In this document: positions 32,843 through 40,615 of the stretch, piece after piece
Position numbering within the stretch: the first letter of the stretch is position 1
How the letters are laid out: every line of letters starts with the position of its first letter
From: Rhodovarius lipocyclicus
GTDB lineage: Bacteria; Pseudomonadota; Alphaproteobacteria; Acetobacterales; Acetobacteraceae
NCBI RefSeq assembly: GCF_009900765.1
Contig: NZ_JAAABL010000034.1
Span: 1 to 43,750 of the forward strand
DNA: 43,750 nt
Direction of reading: 5' to 3'
Made by a program: the position numbers and the translations under genes
Notes under the pieces: generated by a model
Told to the model about the DNA's origin: nothing
The model's input: only the letters and a program-made list of their open reading frames with translations
Databases searched by the model: none

Positions 32843-34789
32843 TCACCCCTTCCCGAACCCTTTCTCCCGGCGGATCACCTCCGCCGCCGGGTCCGTGCTG
32901 GCGCGCACCTGGGCGAACAGGTGCCGCTTCAGCCGCCCACGCCAGGCGGTCGGCACTTCCGCCATCGCCTCGCCCAGTGCGGCATAGGCATCGGCGTTCC
33001 AGCGCGCCTCGTGCGCCGTGCGGTTGGGGCCGCCGTCGAAGCCCTCGCGCGGGGCCTGCTGGGCCCGCATCGCCTCGGTGGCCGGCAGGTCCAGCGCGCC
33101 GTTCCGGATCACCACGCCGTAATCCCGCGCGGCGGCGGCGGTGGAAACGCGCCCGGCCTGCCAGTCGCGCAGCACGGCCTCGGGCCTGCGGGTCATCGGG
33201 TCACCGCGCCCGCCGCCGCCTGGCGAGACGATGCGCACCACATCGCCCGGGGCGGGGTTCAGCAGGTCGGTGTTGCGCAGGTCATGCTCGTTGGGCGCGC
33301 CGGGGTTGAGGGTGAAGCTGCTGGCCGCCCCCGGCCGCCCGCCCAGGATGCCCCAGGGCTGGAAGATGGAGCGGTCGCGGTTGCGTGCCGTCACCGTCGC
33401 GTCCGGCGCGTCGGTGGTGAATTCCAGCACGGTGGCGAGCCCCCCGCGATGCGCGCCCGGGCCGCCCGTATCGGGCATCAGGCCGTAGCGCAGGATGCGG
33501 ATGGGCGCCTCGGATTCGGTGATCTCGATCGGGCTGTTCTTGAGGTAGGCCGCATCGGCGCCAGAACCGTCGGTGCCGTCCCGGTGCGGCATGCCGCCGC
33601 CCCCGCCCACGATGGGGGCGATGGCGGAAATCACCCGCCGGCCGGTGCGCCGGTTCTCGGCCGCCAGGTTGATGATGGAGGAAGAACCGGCGGGGGCCGC
33701 CGGCAGGCGCTCGGGGGCGGCTTGCGCGAAGGCGCCGAAGACCAGGCTGCGCAGCCGCGCGCAGGTTAGGCTGCGCATGCCGACGGCCGCGGGGTGGGCC
33801 GGGTTCACCACGCTGCCCTCGGGCAGGATGCAGGTGAAGGGCCGGGTGGTGCCGAAATTCAGCGTGATCTTGGGGCTCAGCGCTGACAGCACGTAATACA
33901 CCCCCACCAGGATCAGCGAGTGGCGCGGGTGCCCGCCCGTGGGCACGTTCATCGAGCACAGGGTCTGCGGATCGGTGCCGGTGAAGTCCAACTCCGCGCT
34001 GTCGCCCTGGATGCGCAGGGCGAGCTTCAGCCGCAGCGGGTCGCCGCCCACCCCATCCTCGTCGCAATAGTCGGCGAAGCGGTAGGTGCCGTCGGGCAGG
34101 CCGGCCAGCACGGCGCGGGCCTGGGCCTCGCCATAGTCCAGCAGGTCGGCCAGGCCGTCCTGCAACGTTTCCACCCCGAAGCGGCGGGCGAGTTCCAGGA
34201 TCCGCCGCTCGCCGGTGTTCACGGCGGCGACCAGCGCCTTCAGGTCGCCCCAGTTCTGTTCGGGCACGCGCACATTGGTGGTGATGGTGCGCAGCAGCGT
34301 CTCATCCAGCACGCCCTGGCGGTACAGCTTGCTGGGCGGGATGCGCAGGCCTTCCTGGTGCACCTCGGTCAGGGTGCGGGACAGGCTGGCGGGCACGGCG
34401 CCGCCCACATCCACATTGTGGATATGCCCGCCCGCGAAGGCGATGATCTCGCCCTCATGGAACACCGGCTTCCACATGTTGGTGTCGGGCGAATGGGTCG
34501 AGAGGTAGCCGGAATACGGGTCGCTCGTCATGGCGATGTCGCCCGGCTGGTAGCCGCCGGGGACGAGGCCGATCGCCGCCTCGTAATCCACGCCCGGGTA
34601 CCAGGTGGCGCCCAGGTCCAGCGGCACGGCGCAGGTCTTGCCGTGCTTGTCGAGCAGCTGGATCGTGAAGTCCTCGGTCTCCTTCACGAAGGTCGAATGC
34701 GCGGTGCGGTAGAGCGTGGTGGCCATGCTCTCGGCGGCGGCGCGGCAGTGGTTGCGCAGCACCTGCAGGGTGACGGGATCGGTGCGCAT
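32843..34789 (-). CDS. Hydantoinase B/oxoprolinase family protein (pair 1)
   Basis: The protein has 648 residues. It begins DPVTLQVLRNHCRAAAESMATTLYRTAHSTFVKETEDF, the standard HyuB start, and has GHIHNVDVGGAVPASLSRTL, the metal-site region, plus GMRSLTCARLRSLVFGAFAQAAPERLPAAPAGSSS and GGGGGMPHRDGTDGSGA. HyuB and HyuA together form ATP-dependent hydantoinases, 5-oxoprolinase-like or acetone/acetophenone carboxylase-like enzymes. The ATG overlaps the hyuA stop by one base (TGATG). It is the last gene of the hyu operon. Confidence 0.93.
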   Translation of the reverse strand: MRTDPVTLQVLRNHCRAAAESMATTLYRTAHSTFVKETEDFTIQLLDKHGKTCAVPLDLGATWYPGVDYEAAIGLVPGGYQPGDIAMTSDPYSGYLSTHSPDTNMWKPVFHEGEIIAFAGGHIHNVDVGGAVPASLSRTLTEVHQEGLRIPPSKLYRQGVLDETLLRTITTNVRVPEQNWGDLKALVAAVNTGERRILELARRFGVETLQDGLADLLDYGEAQARAVLAGLPDGTYRFADYCDEDGVGGDPLRLKLALRIQGDSAELDFTGTDPQTLCSMNVPTGGHPRHSLILVGVYYVLSALSPKITLNFGTTRPFTCILPEGSVVNPAHPAAVGMRSLTCARLRSLVFGAFAQAAPERLPAAPAGSSSIINLAAENRRTGRRVISAIAPIVGGGGGMPHRDGTDGSGADAAYLKNSPIEITESEAPIRILRYGLMPDTGGPGAHRGGLATVLEFTTDAPDATVTARNRDRSIFQPWGILGGRPGAASSFTLNPGAPNEHDLRNTDLLNPAPGDVVRIVSPGGGGRGDPMTRRPEAVLRDWQAGRVSTAAAARDYGVVIRNGALDLPATEAMRAQQAPREGFDGGPNRTAHEARWNADAYAALGEAMAEVPTAWRGRLKRHLFAQVRASTDPAAEVIRREKGFGKG

Positions 34790-36804
34790 CAGGCGTGCTC
34801 CATCACGAGGTTGCCAAGGGCGTCGGTTTCGGCGCTCCAGCCGGGGGGCACCAGCACGGTGCAGTCGGATTGGGTGACGATGGCCGGGCCCTGGAAGCGC
34901 CCGCCGGGGGGCAGCGCCGCGCGGCGGAACAGCCCGGCATCCCGCGTGGCGCCGCCGAGCGTCAGGGGCACCAGCTTTTCCGGGGCTTCCGCATGCGGCG
35001 TGACGGGCGAGACGGGGAAGGGCAGCGGCGGCGCCGCGCGGCGGGAGACGGCGCGCAGGCTGACCACCTCCACCGGCGCGTCCGGGTCGCTGTGGCCGAA
35101 GGCCTCGTCATGCGCCGCGTGGAAGGCGGTGGCGAGGGCCGCCAGGCTTTCGCCCACGGGCACAGTCAGCTCGAAGGATTGCCCGCGATAGCGCAGATCG
35201 GCGGCCAGGGTGGTGTCGGCCGTGCCCGCGCCGCCCATTTCGGCCAGCGCGCCTTCGGCCTCGGCGGCCAGTTCGGCCAGGCCGGCCGCGATGACGGGCC
35301 AGGCGGCGGGTTCCAGCGGCAGCAGCGCGGTGCGCATGGTGTCGCGGCGCAGATCGGCGGCCAGCGCCCCCAGCGCGCACAGCGTGCCCGGCACCGGCGG
35401 CACCAGCACGCGGCGGATGCCGGCGGTCTCGGCCAGCAGGGCGCCCAGCATGGGCCCGGCCCCGCCGAAGGGCATCAGCGTGAGCTCGCTGGCATGCATG
35501 CCAGCGCGGGCCAGCAGCTTGTCGATCTCCACCAGCATGCCGCTGATGGCCACTTGCAGCACGCCTTCGGCGGCATGGGCGGCATCGGTGTTCAGCGCGG
35601 CGGCGATGGGGGCGATGGCCTTTTCCGAGAGGGCCCGGTCCGGCGCGATGGCGCCGAAGCCCAGCTCACCCTGGCCCAGAATGCCGCAGAGCAACGCCGC
35701 GTCGGTCACGGTGCAGCGGGTGCCGCCCCGCCCGAAGCAGGCCGGGCCCGGGGTGGAGCCGGCACTTTCGGGGCCCACCTGCAACACGCCCTGCGCGTCG
35801 ATCCGCGCGATGGAACCCCCGCCCTGGCCGCTGGAGACCACCGCCACGGTGGGAATCGCCAGCGGGAAATCGCCGATCGCATGGCCAGTGCCGAAGGCCG
35901 GCTGCCCGTCGATCAGCAGCGCCACATCGGCGCTGGTGCCGCCCACATCCAGCGTCAGCACCGCGCCCAGGCCGGCGGCCTTGGCCACCACCCCGGCGCC
36001 GACGACGCCCGAGGCCGTGCCCGACAGCAGCATGCCCACGCAATCCCGCCGCCCGCGCCGCGCCGTCATGGTCCCGCCCGCCGAGGTGGTCAGCAGCAGC
36101 GGCGCCGCGATGGAGGCCGCGCGCAGCTGGCCCTCCACCCGTTCCAGATAGGCATCGATGCGCGGGTGGACATAGGCGTTCAGCACAGCGGTGGTGGTAC
36201 GCTCGTATTCGCGGATGGCGGGCCAGACCTCGGCGCCGTGGAAGACGAACAGGCCGGGCGCCATCTCCGCGATCATCGCGGCCACCGCGCGCTCATGCGC
36301 GTCGTTGCGCCAGGCATGCAGGAAGGAGACGACGATGCCCTGCGCCCCCGCCGCCCGGGCGGCGGCCAGGGCGGCCGCCACACTCTCGCGGCCCGGGGCC
36401 AGCAGGGTGTTGCCCTCGGCATCCATGCGCTCGGCGATGCCGAAGACATGCTCGCGCGGCACCAGCGGTTCCGGGCGCTCGCAGAACAGGCTGTAGGGAT
36501 CGGGCATGCGCAGGCGTGCCAGCTCCAGCATGTCCGTGAAGCCATCGGTGGTGAACAGGGCGAGCGGCGCGCCCCGGCGCTGGATGATGGTGTTCACCCC
36601 CACCGTGGTGCCGTGCACGAAACGCTCCACGGCCCTGGGTTCCAGCCCCTCGGCGGCCAGGCGCTTCAGGCCCTCGGCCACATCGTCGCCCGGGGCGTTG
36701 GGGGTGGTCAGGACCTTCAGCGTGCGCAGATCGCCCGTGTCGGTGTTGAGGGCCGTGAAATCCGCGAAGGTGCCGCCGATATCCACCCCGATACGCCATG
36801 CCAT
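34789..36804 (-). CDS. Hydantoinase/oxoprolinase subunit A family protein (pair 1)
   Basis: The protein has 671 residues from ATG at 36802-36804. The N-terminus RIGVDIGGTFADFTAL is the ATPase phosphate loop of the actin-like fold; VHGTTVGVNTIIQRRGA, YVHPRIDAYLERVE, TLDVGGTSADVALL, GQGGGSIARID and MPFGGAGPMLGALLA follow in the usual order. It hydrolyses ATP to activate a lactam or imide bond opened with HyuB. The upstream frame to 37461 is a shadow of the binding-protein gene. The GAGGTG ribosome site precedes the start. The substrate is inferred only as lactam, hydantoin or related. Confidence 0.93.
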   Translation of the reverse strand: MAWRIGVDIGGTFADFTALNTDTGDLRTLKVLTTPNAPGDDVAEGLKRLAAEGLEPRAVERFVHGTTVGVNTIIQRRGAPLALFTTDGFTDMLELARLRMPDPYSLFCERPEPLVPREHVFGIAERMDAEGNTLLAPGRESVAAALAAARAAGAQGIVVSFLHAWRNDAHERAVAAMIAEMAPGLFVFHGAEVWPAIREYERTTTAVLNAYVHPRIDAYLERVEGQLRAASIAAPLLLTTSAGGTMTARRGRRDCVGMLLSGTASGVVGAGVVAKAAGLGAVLTLDVGGTSADVALLIDGQPAFGTGHAIGDFPLAIPTVAVVSSGQGGGSIARIDAQGVLQVGPESAGSTPGPACFGRGGTRCTVTDAALLCGILGQGELGFGAIAPDRALSEKAIAPIAAALNTDAAHAAEGVLQVAISGMLVEIDKLLARAGMHASELTLMPFGGAGPMLGALLAETAGIRRVLVPPVPGTLCALGALAADLRRDTMRTALLPLEPAAWPVIAAGLAELAAEAEGALAEMGGAGTADTTLAADLRYRGQSFELTVPVGESLAALATAFHAAHDEAFGHSDPDAPVEVVSLRAVSRRAAPPLPFPVSPVTPHAEAPEKLVPLTLGGATRDAGLFRRAALPPGGRFQGPAIVTQSDCTVLVPPGWSAETDALGNLVMEHA

Positions 36805-36893
36805 GCCAGAATCACCTCGATGTCCGGGCGGCAGCATGGCGGCGGTGCCCCCCGGCGGCGAGTTCCTTTCCGCCGGGCGGCGATAGCCATTGG

Positions 36894-37034
36894 TTATCGC
36901 AGCGCGTAGGGGGCCAGATCGGCCGGCAGGCCCAGCGCCGCGCGGGCGACCAGCCGGGTCTCGGCGCCCAGCCCCGCGAGGTGGAAGGCCGCACTCGCCC
37001 CCAGCACGCCCCCGCCCACGACGATGACGCGCAT
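36894..37034 (-). pseudogene. Relic of an FAD-dependent oxidoreductase (DAO family), internally deleted
   Basis: A short frame of 46 codons with ATG at 37032-37034 and TAA at 36894-36896. It begins MRVIVVGGGVLGASAAFHL, the Rossmann GXGXXG N-terminus of D-amino-acid-oxidase/sarcosine-oxidase-like flavoproteins. It then passes directly to VARAALGLPADLAPYALR, which looks like the extreme C-terminus of the same family. The ~300-350 residues between are missing, and the frame is kept. It lies between the binding-protein gene (stop at 37038) and hyuA1, where a DAO-family gene is common in hyu operons. Best read as a recent deletion relic; a functional micro-protein is unlikely. Confidence 0.8.
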
Positions 37035-37037
37035 GGT

Positions 37038-38615
37038 TCAGCCCGCCGCCGGGCTCACGCCCATGGCCAGGGTATATTCGTCCATGCGGGGCCTGTGGGC
37101 CAGGCCGCGCCGCAGCGCCCATTGGTTCACCAGCTGGAACATGGGCAGGAAGGCCACATCCTCCATCGCCATGCGGGTGGCCTGGCGCAGCAGATCCTCC
37201 CGCGCGGCATCGTCGATGGTGGCCGTCGCGCGGTCCGTCAGCGCGTCCAGCGCGGGGTTGGAGTAGCGGACGACATTGTTGGCGCCCGTGCCGCGCTCCC
37301 GGCTGTAGGTCATCAGCAGGTTGATCAGCAGATAGCTGGCCTCGCCCGAGGGGCTGCCCCAGCCGACCAGCCGGGCGCCGAATTCCTGCCGGGCGGAGCG
37401 GCTGGCGAAGGCGGACCAGGGCAGGGCTTGCACCTCCGTCCGCACGCCCACGCGCGTCCACATCTGCGCCACCGCCTGGGCGGTGCGGGCATCGTTCGGG
37501 TAGCGGTCGGTGGGGCTGGACAGCACCATGCGGAAGCCGCGCGGGAAGCCGGCCTCGGCCAGCAGGCGACGCGCTGCGTCCAGATCCTGCGCGGGGGGCG
37601 CGATGGAAGGGTCATGGCCGAAGGCGCCGGGCGGCAGCCACTGGCCGGTCGGCCGCGCGGCACCATCCATTACCTGGCGCACCAGCCCCTCCCGGTTCAG
37701 GGCGAGGCTGAGGGCGCGGCGCACCCGCGCATTGTTCAGCGGGTTGGCCGCCAGCGCGCCGCCATCGGCATCGGCGAAGCCCGGCGGCGCCTCGGCGCGG
37801 GAACGGTCGAAGTTCAGGTACATCACCCGCAGGCTCTCGATCTCCGACACGGTCAGGCGCGGATTGGCCGCCAGCCGCGCGGCATCGGAGGAAGGCACCT
37901 GGTCGATCATGTCCACATCGCCCGCCAGCAGGGCGGCGACGCGGGCGGCATCCTGTGTGATGAAGCGGTAGTCCACGCGCTCCCACACCGGGCGGGTCCA
38001 ATGCGCGGCGTGGCGGCGCAGCTCCACCCGCTCACCGGGGCGATAGGCCGCGATGGCGTAGGGGCCGGTGCCGATGGCGGCGCGGGTGCTGTTGAAATCC
38101 TCGGTGCCCAGCCCCTCGGCCGCGTGGCGGGCGATGATGAAGACCATCGCCAGCTCATTCGGCAGCACCGGGTTGGGGGTGCGGGTGGTGATGCGCAGCA
38201 GCAGGGGCTCCGGGGCCTCGATGCGCGCGATGCTGCGCAGGAAGCCGCCGAAACCGCCCGGGGAATTGGGCACGGCCGGCGCGCGCTGGAAGGAGAAGAC
38301 GACGTCATCCGCCGTGAAGGGCTTGCCGTCATGCCAGGTGACGCCGGGGCGCAGGCGGAATTCCCAGCTCGTCTCGTCCAGCGCGCGCCAGCTTTCGGCC
38401 AGGCCCGGTTGCAGGCGGGCGCGCTCGTCGCGGTCCACCAGCCGGTCGAACACATGCAGCGCCACCGCGTTGTTGGGCGCCGAATTGTGGAAATGCGGGT
38501 CCAGCGAGGTGACGGCCCCGCCGGTGGCGATGCGCAGCAAGGGCGCTGTCTGCGCGGTGGCCAAGGTGGGCAGCAGCGGGGCCGCGAACAGGGCGCGGCG
38601 GGGCAGGCGGGTCAT
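37038..38615 (-). CDS. Peptide-type ABC transporter substrate-binding protein (SBP family 5), hyu operon
   Basis: The protein has 525 residues from ATG at 38613-38615 with AAGGAGA upstream. The signal peptide MTRLPRRALFAAPLLPTLATAQ precedes TGGAVTSLDPHFHNSAPNN, LQPGLAESWRALDETSWEFRLRPGVTWHDGKPFTADDVVFSFQR and IGTGPYAIAAYRPGERVELRRH, typical of DppA-like proteins. It lies in the middle of the hyu operon, 11 bases after hyuB2. No permease or ATPase is nearby, so it probably shares another transporter. It likely recognises the hydantoin- or peptide-like substrate of the neighbouring enzymes. Confidence 0.93.
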   Translation of the reverse strand: MTRLPRRALFAAPLLPTLATAQTAPLLRIATGGAVTSLDPHFHNSAPNNAVALHVFDRLVDRDERARLQPGLAESWRALDETSWEFRLRPGVTWHDGKPFTADDVVFSFQRAPAVPNSPGGFGGFLRSIARIEAPEPLLLRITTRTPNPVLPNELAMVFIIARHAAEGLGTEDFNSTRAAIGTGPYAIAAYRPGERVELRRHAAHWTRPVWERVDYRFITQDAARVAALLAGDVDMIDQVPSSDAARLAANPRLTVSEIESLRVMYLNFDRSRAEAPPGFADADGGALAANPLNNARVRRALSLALNREGLVRQVMDGAARPTGQWLPPGAFGHDPSIAPPAQDLDAARRLLAEAGFPRGFRMVLSSPTDRYPNDARTAQAVAQMWTRVGVRTEVQALPWSAFASRSARQEFGARLVGWGSPSGEASYLLINLLMTYSRERGTGANNVVRYSNPALDALTDRATATIDDAAREDLLRQATRMAMEDVAFLPMFQLVNQWALRRGLAHRPRMDEYTLAMGVSPAAG

Positions 38616-38626
38616 CGGTGTCTCCT

Positions 38627-40615
38627 TCACTCGGCGGCGGATGCGAGGGGCATGTCGAGCCCGTGTTTCTTCAGCATGTCCTCTGCCAGGCGGCGCATCT
38701 GCGCGCGCTCGCCCAGTGCCGCATGGGTGCCGGCGGCGACGGCCTTGAAGAATTCGCCCTTCAGGTAGTGGCGCCACTGCACCGGCACGCGGGCCAGCAC
38801 GGTGGTCAGTTCGTCGTAGCGCGCGCGGGACCAGACGGCCTCGAAGGCATCGCGCCGGGCGCCGTAGTCGAAGCCCTGGCGCGCGGTGTGCCCGGCGCGC
38901 AGGGCCGCGGTGGCGGGGCCTTCCACCGCGCCGTCCACGATCGCCACGCCATAGTCGCGCGCCGCGGCCTCCACCGAGACGAAGCCGCGCTTCACATCGG
39001 TCAGCACCGCGCCGGGTGCGCGGGTGAAGGGGTCGCCATAGCCGCCGGCACCCGGGCCGATCACGCGCACCACATCGCCCGGGTCGCATTTCACGATGTC
39101 GGTGTTGCCCAGGCTGAGGACGCCGGGCGTGCCCGGGTTCTTCTCGAAGCGGGAGGTATGGCCCGCCCGCCCGCCGCAGGCCCCCCAGGAGGAAAACACC
39201 GAGCGGTTGCGGTTGCGCGCCGTCACCACCGTGCCGGGGGCGAAGACCTGGAATTCCATCACCGCCGCCAGCCCGCCGCGATACTGGCCGGGGCCCGCGC
39301 TGTCGCGCTCCAGCCCATAGCGCAGGATGCGGATGGGCACCTCGGCCTCGTTGATCTCGACCGGGGTGTTCTTCAGGAAGGCCTGGGCACCGCCCGCGCC
39401 GTTCGGCCCGTCATGCCGGGGCGTGCCGCCGCCGCCGCCGCCCACGGGCCCCAGCGAGGCCATGACGGTGCGCCCGTCGCGGCCGGAGGTGCGGACATTG
39501 AGGATGGCGTTGCCGCCCGGGGAGGTGGTGGCGAGCTTGTCGGGCACCGCCTGCAGGAAGGCGCCGAAGGTGACGATCTGCGTCATCATGCAGGTCAGGC
39601 TGCGCATGCCGACGGCGGCCCCCGGTTCGGCATTCACGATGGTGCCGCGCGGCAGCACCGCGCGCGCCGGGCGCAGCGTGCCGGCATTCAGCAGCAGCAG
39701 CGGGTTCAGCGTGTAGAGAACATAGGTGAGGCCCACCAGCACGATGGGGTGCCGCGCCTCGCCGCCCGTGGGCATGTTCAGCGAGGAAGCGAGCTGCGGA
39801 TCGCTGCCGGTATAGTCCAGCTCCACCTCGTCGCCGCGCACCCGCACCGTCAGCGCCATGCGGCAGGGGTTGCCGCCCTCGCTGTCCTCATCGGCGTAGT
39901 CGGCGAAGAAGTATTCGCCATCGGGGATGTCGCGGATGATGCGGCGGGCCTGTTCCTCGGCATAGTCCAGGATCTGCTCGATGCCGGAGGCGAAGGCGGG
40001 GTAGCCGAAGCGGGCGATGATCTCGTGCACCCGCCGCTCACCGATGTTCACCGAGGCGATCTGCGCCATCAGGTCGCCGTGGTTCTGGTCGGGCATGCGC
40101 ACGTTGATGCGCAGGATGTCCATCACCTCGCGGTTCGGCACGCCGCGGCGCACCAGCTTCAGCGGCGGGATGCGGATGCCTTCCTGCTCGATCTCGGTCA
40201 GGGTCCGGGACAGGCTGGCGGGCACGGCGCCGCCCACATCGGTGTTGTGGATGTGGCCCACCACGAAGCAGGCGATGCGCCCCTCATGGAACACCGGCTT
40301 CCAGATGTGGATGTCGGGCGAATGGGTGCAGACATAGCCGCTATACGGGTCGTTGGTCGCGCAGATGTCGCCTTCCTCATAGTCGTCGATCATCCGCAGC
40401 ACGGGGCCGTAGTCGATGCCGCTGTACCAGGGCGCGCCGAAATGGCGCGGCGAGGCGAAGGCCTTACCCTCCGGCGTCACCAGCGTGCAGGAGAAATCCT
40501 CGGTTTCCTTCACGAAGGTGGAGTGCGCGGTGCGCATCAGGGTGAAGGCCATGGCGTCGGCGGCGGCCGCGCAATGGTTGGCCAGGATCTGCAAATTGCG
40601 GCGGTCGAGGGACAT
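38627..40615 (-). CDS. Hydantoinase B/oxoprolinase family protein (pair 2)
   Basis: The protein has 662 residues from ATG at 40613-40615. NLQILANHCAAAADAMAFTLMRTAHSTFVKETEDFSCTLV opens the protein; VGHIHNTDVGGAVPASLSRTL and GPVGGGGGGTPRHDGPNG correspond to the same segments in pair 1. It aligns along its length with 32843-34789, so the two are paralogues. The ATG shares one base with the hyuA2 stop (TGATG), exactly as in pair 1. A start 28 codons upstream lies within hyuA2 and has no likeness. Confidence 0.93.
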   Translation of the reverse strand: MSLDRRNLQILANHCAAAADAMAFTLMRTAHSTFVKETEDFSCTLVTPEGKAFASPRHFGAPWYSGIDYGPVLRMIDDYEEGDICATNDPYSGYVCTHSPDIHIWKPVFHEGRIACFVVGHIHNTDVGGAVPASLSRTLTEIEQEGIRIPPLKLVRRGVPNREVMDILRINVRMPDQNHGDLMAQIASVNIGERRVHEIIARFGYPAFASGIEQILDYAEEQARRIIRDIPDGEYFFADYADEDSEGGNPCRMALTVRVRGDEVELDYTGSDPQLASSLNMPTGGEARHPIVLVGLTYVLYTLNPLLLLNAGTLRPARAVLPRGTIVNAEPGAAVGMRSLTCMMTQIVTFGAFLQAVPDKLATTSPGGNAILNVRTSGRDGRTVMASLGPVGGGGGGTPRHDGPNGAGGAQAFLKNTPVEINEAEVPIRILRYGLERDSAGPGQYRGGLAAVMEFQVFAPGTVVTARNRNRSVFSSWGACGGRAGHTSRFEKNPGTPGVLSLGNTDIVKCDPGDVVRVIGPGAGGYGDPFTRAPGAVLTDVKRGFVSVEAAARDYGVAIVDGAVEGPATAALRAGHTARQGFDYGARRDAFEAVWSRARYDELTTVLARVPVQWRHYLKGEFFKAVAAGTHAALGERAQMRRLAEDMLKKHGLDMPLASAAE

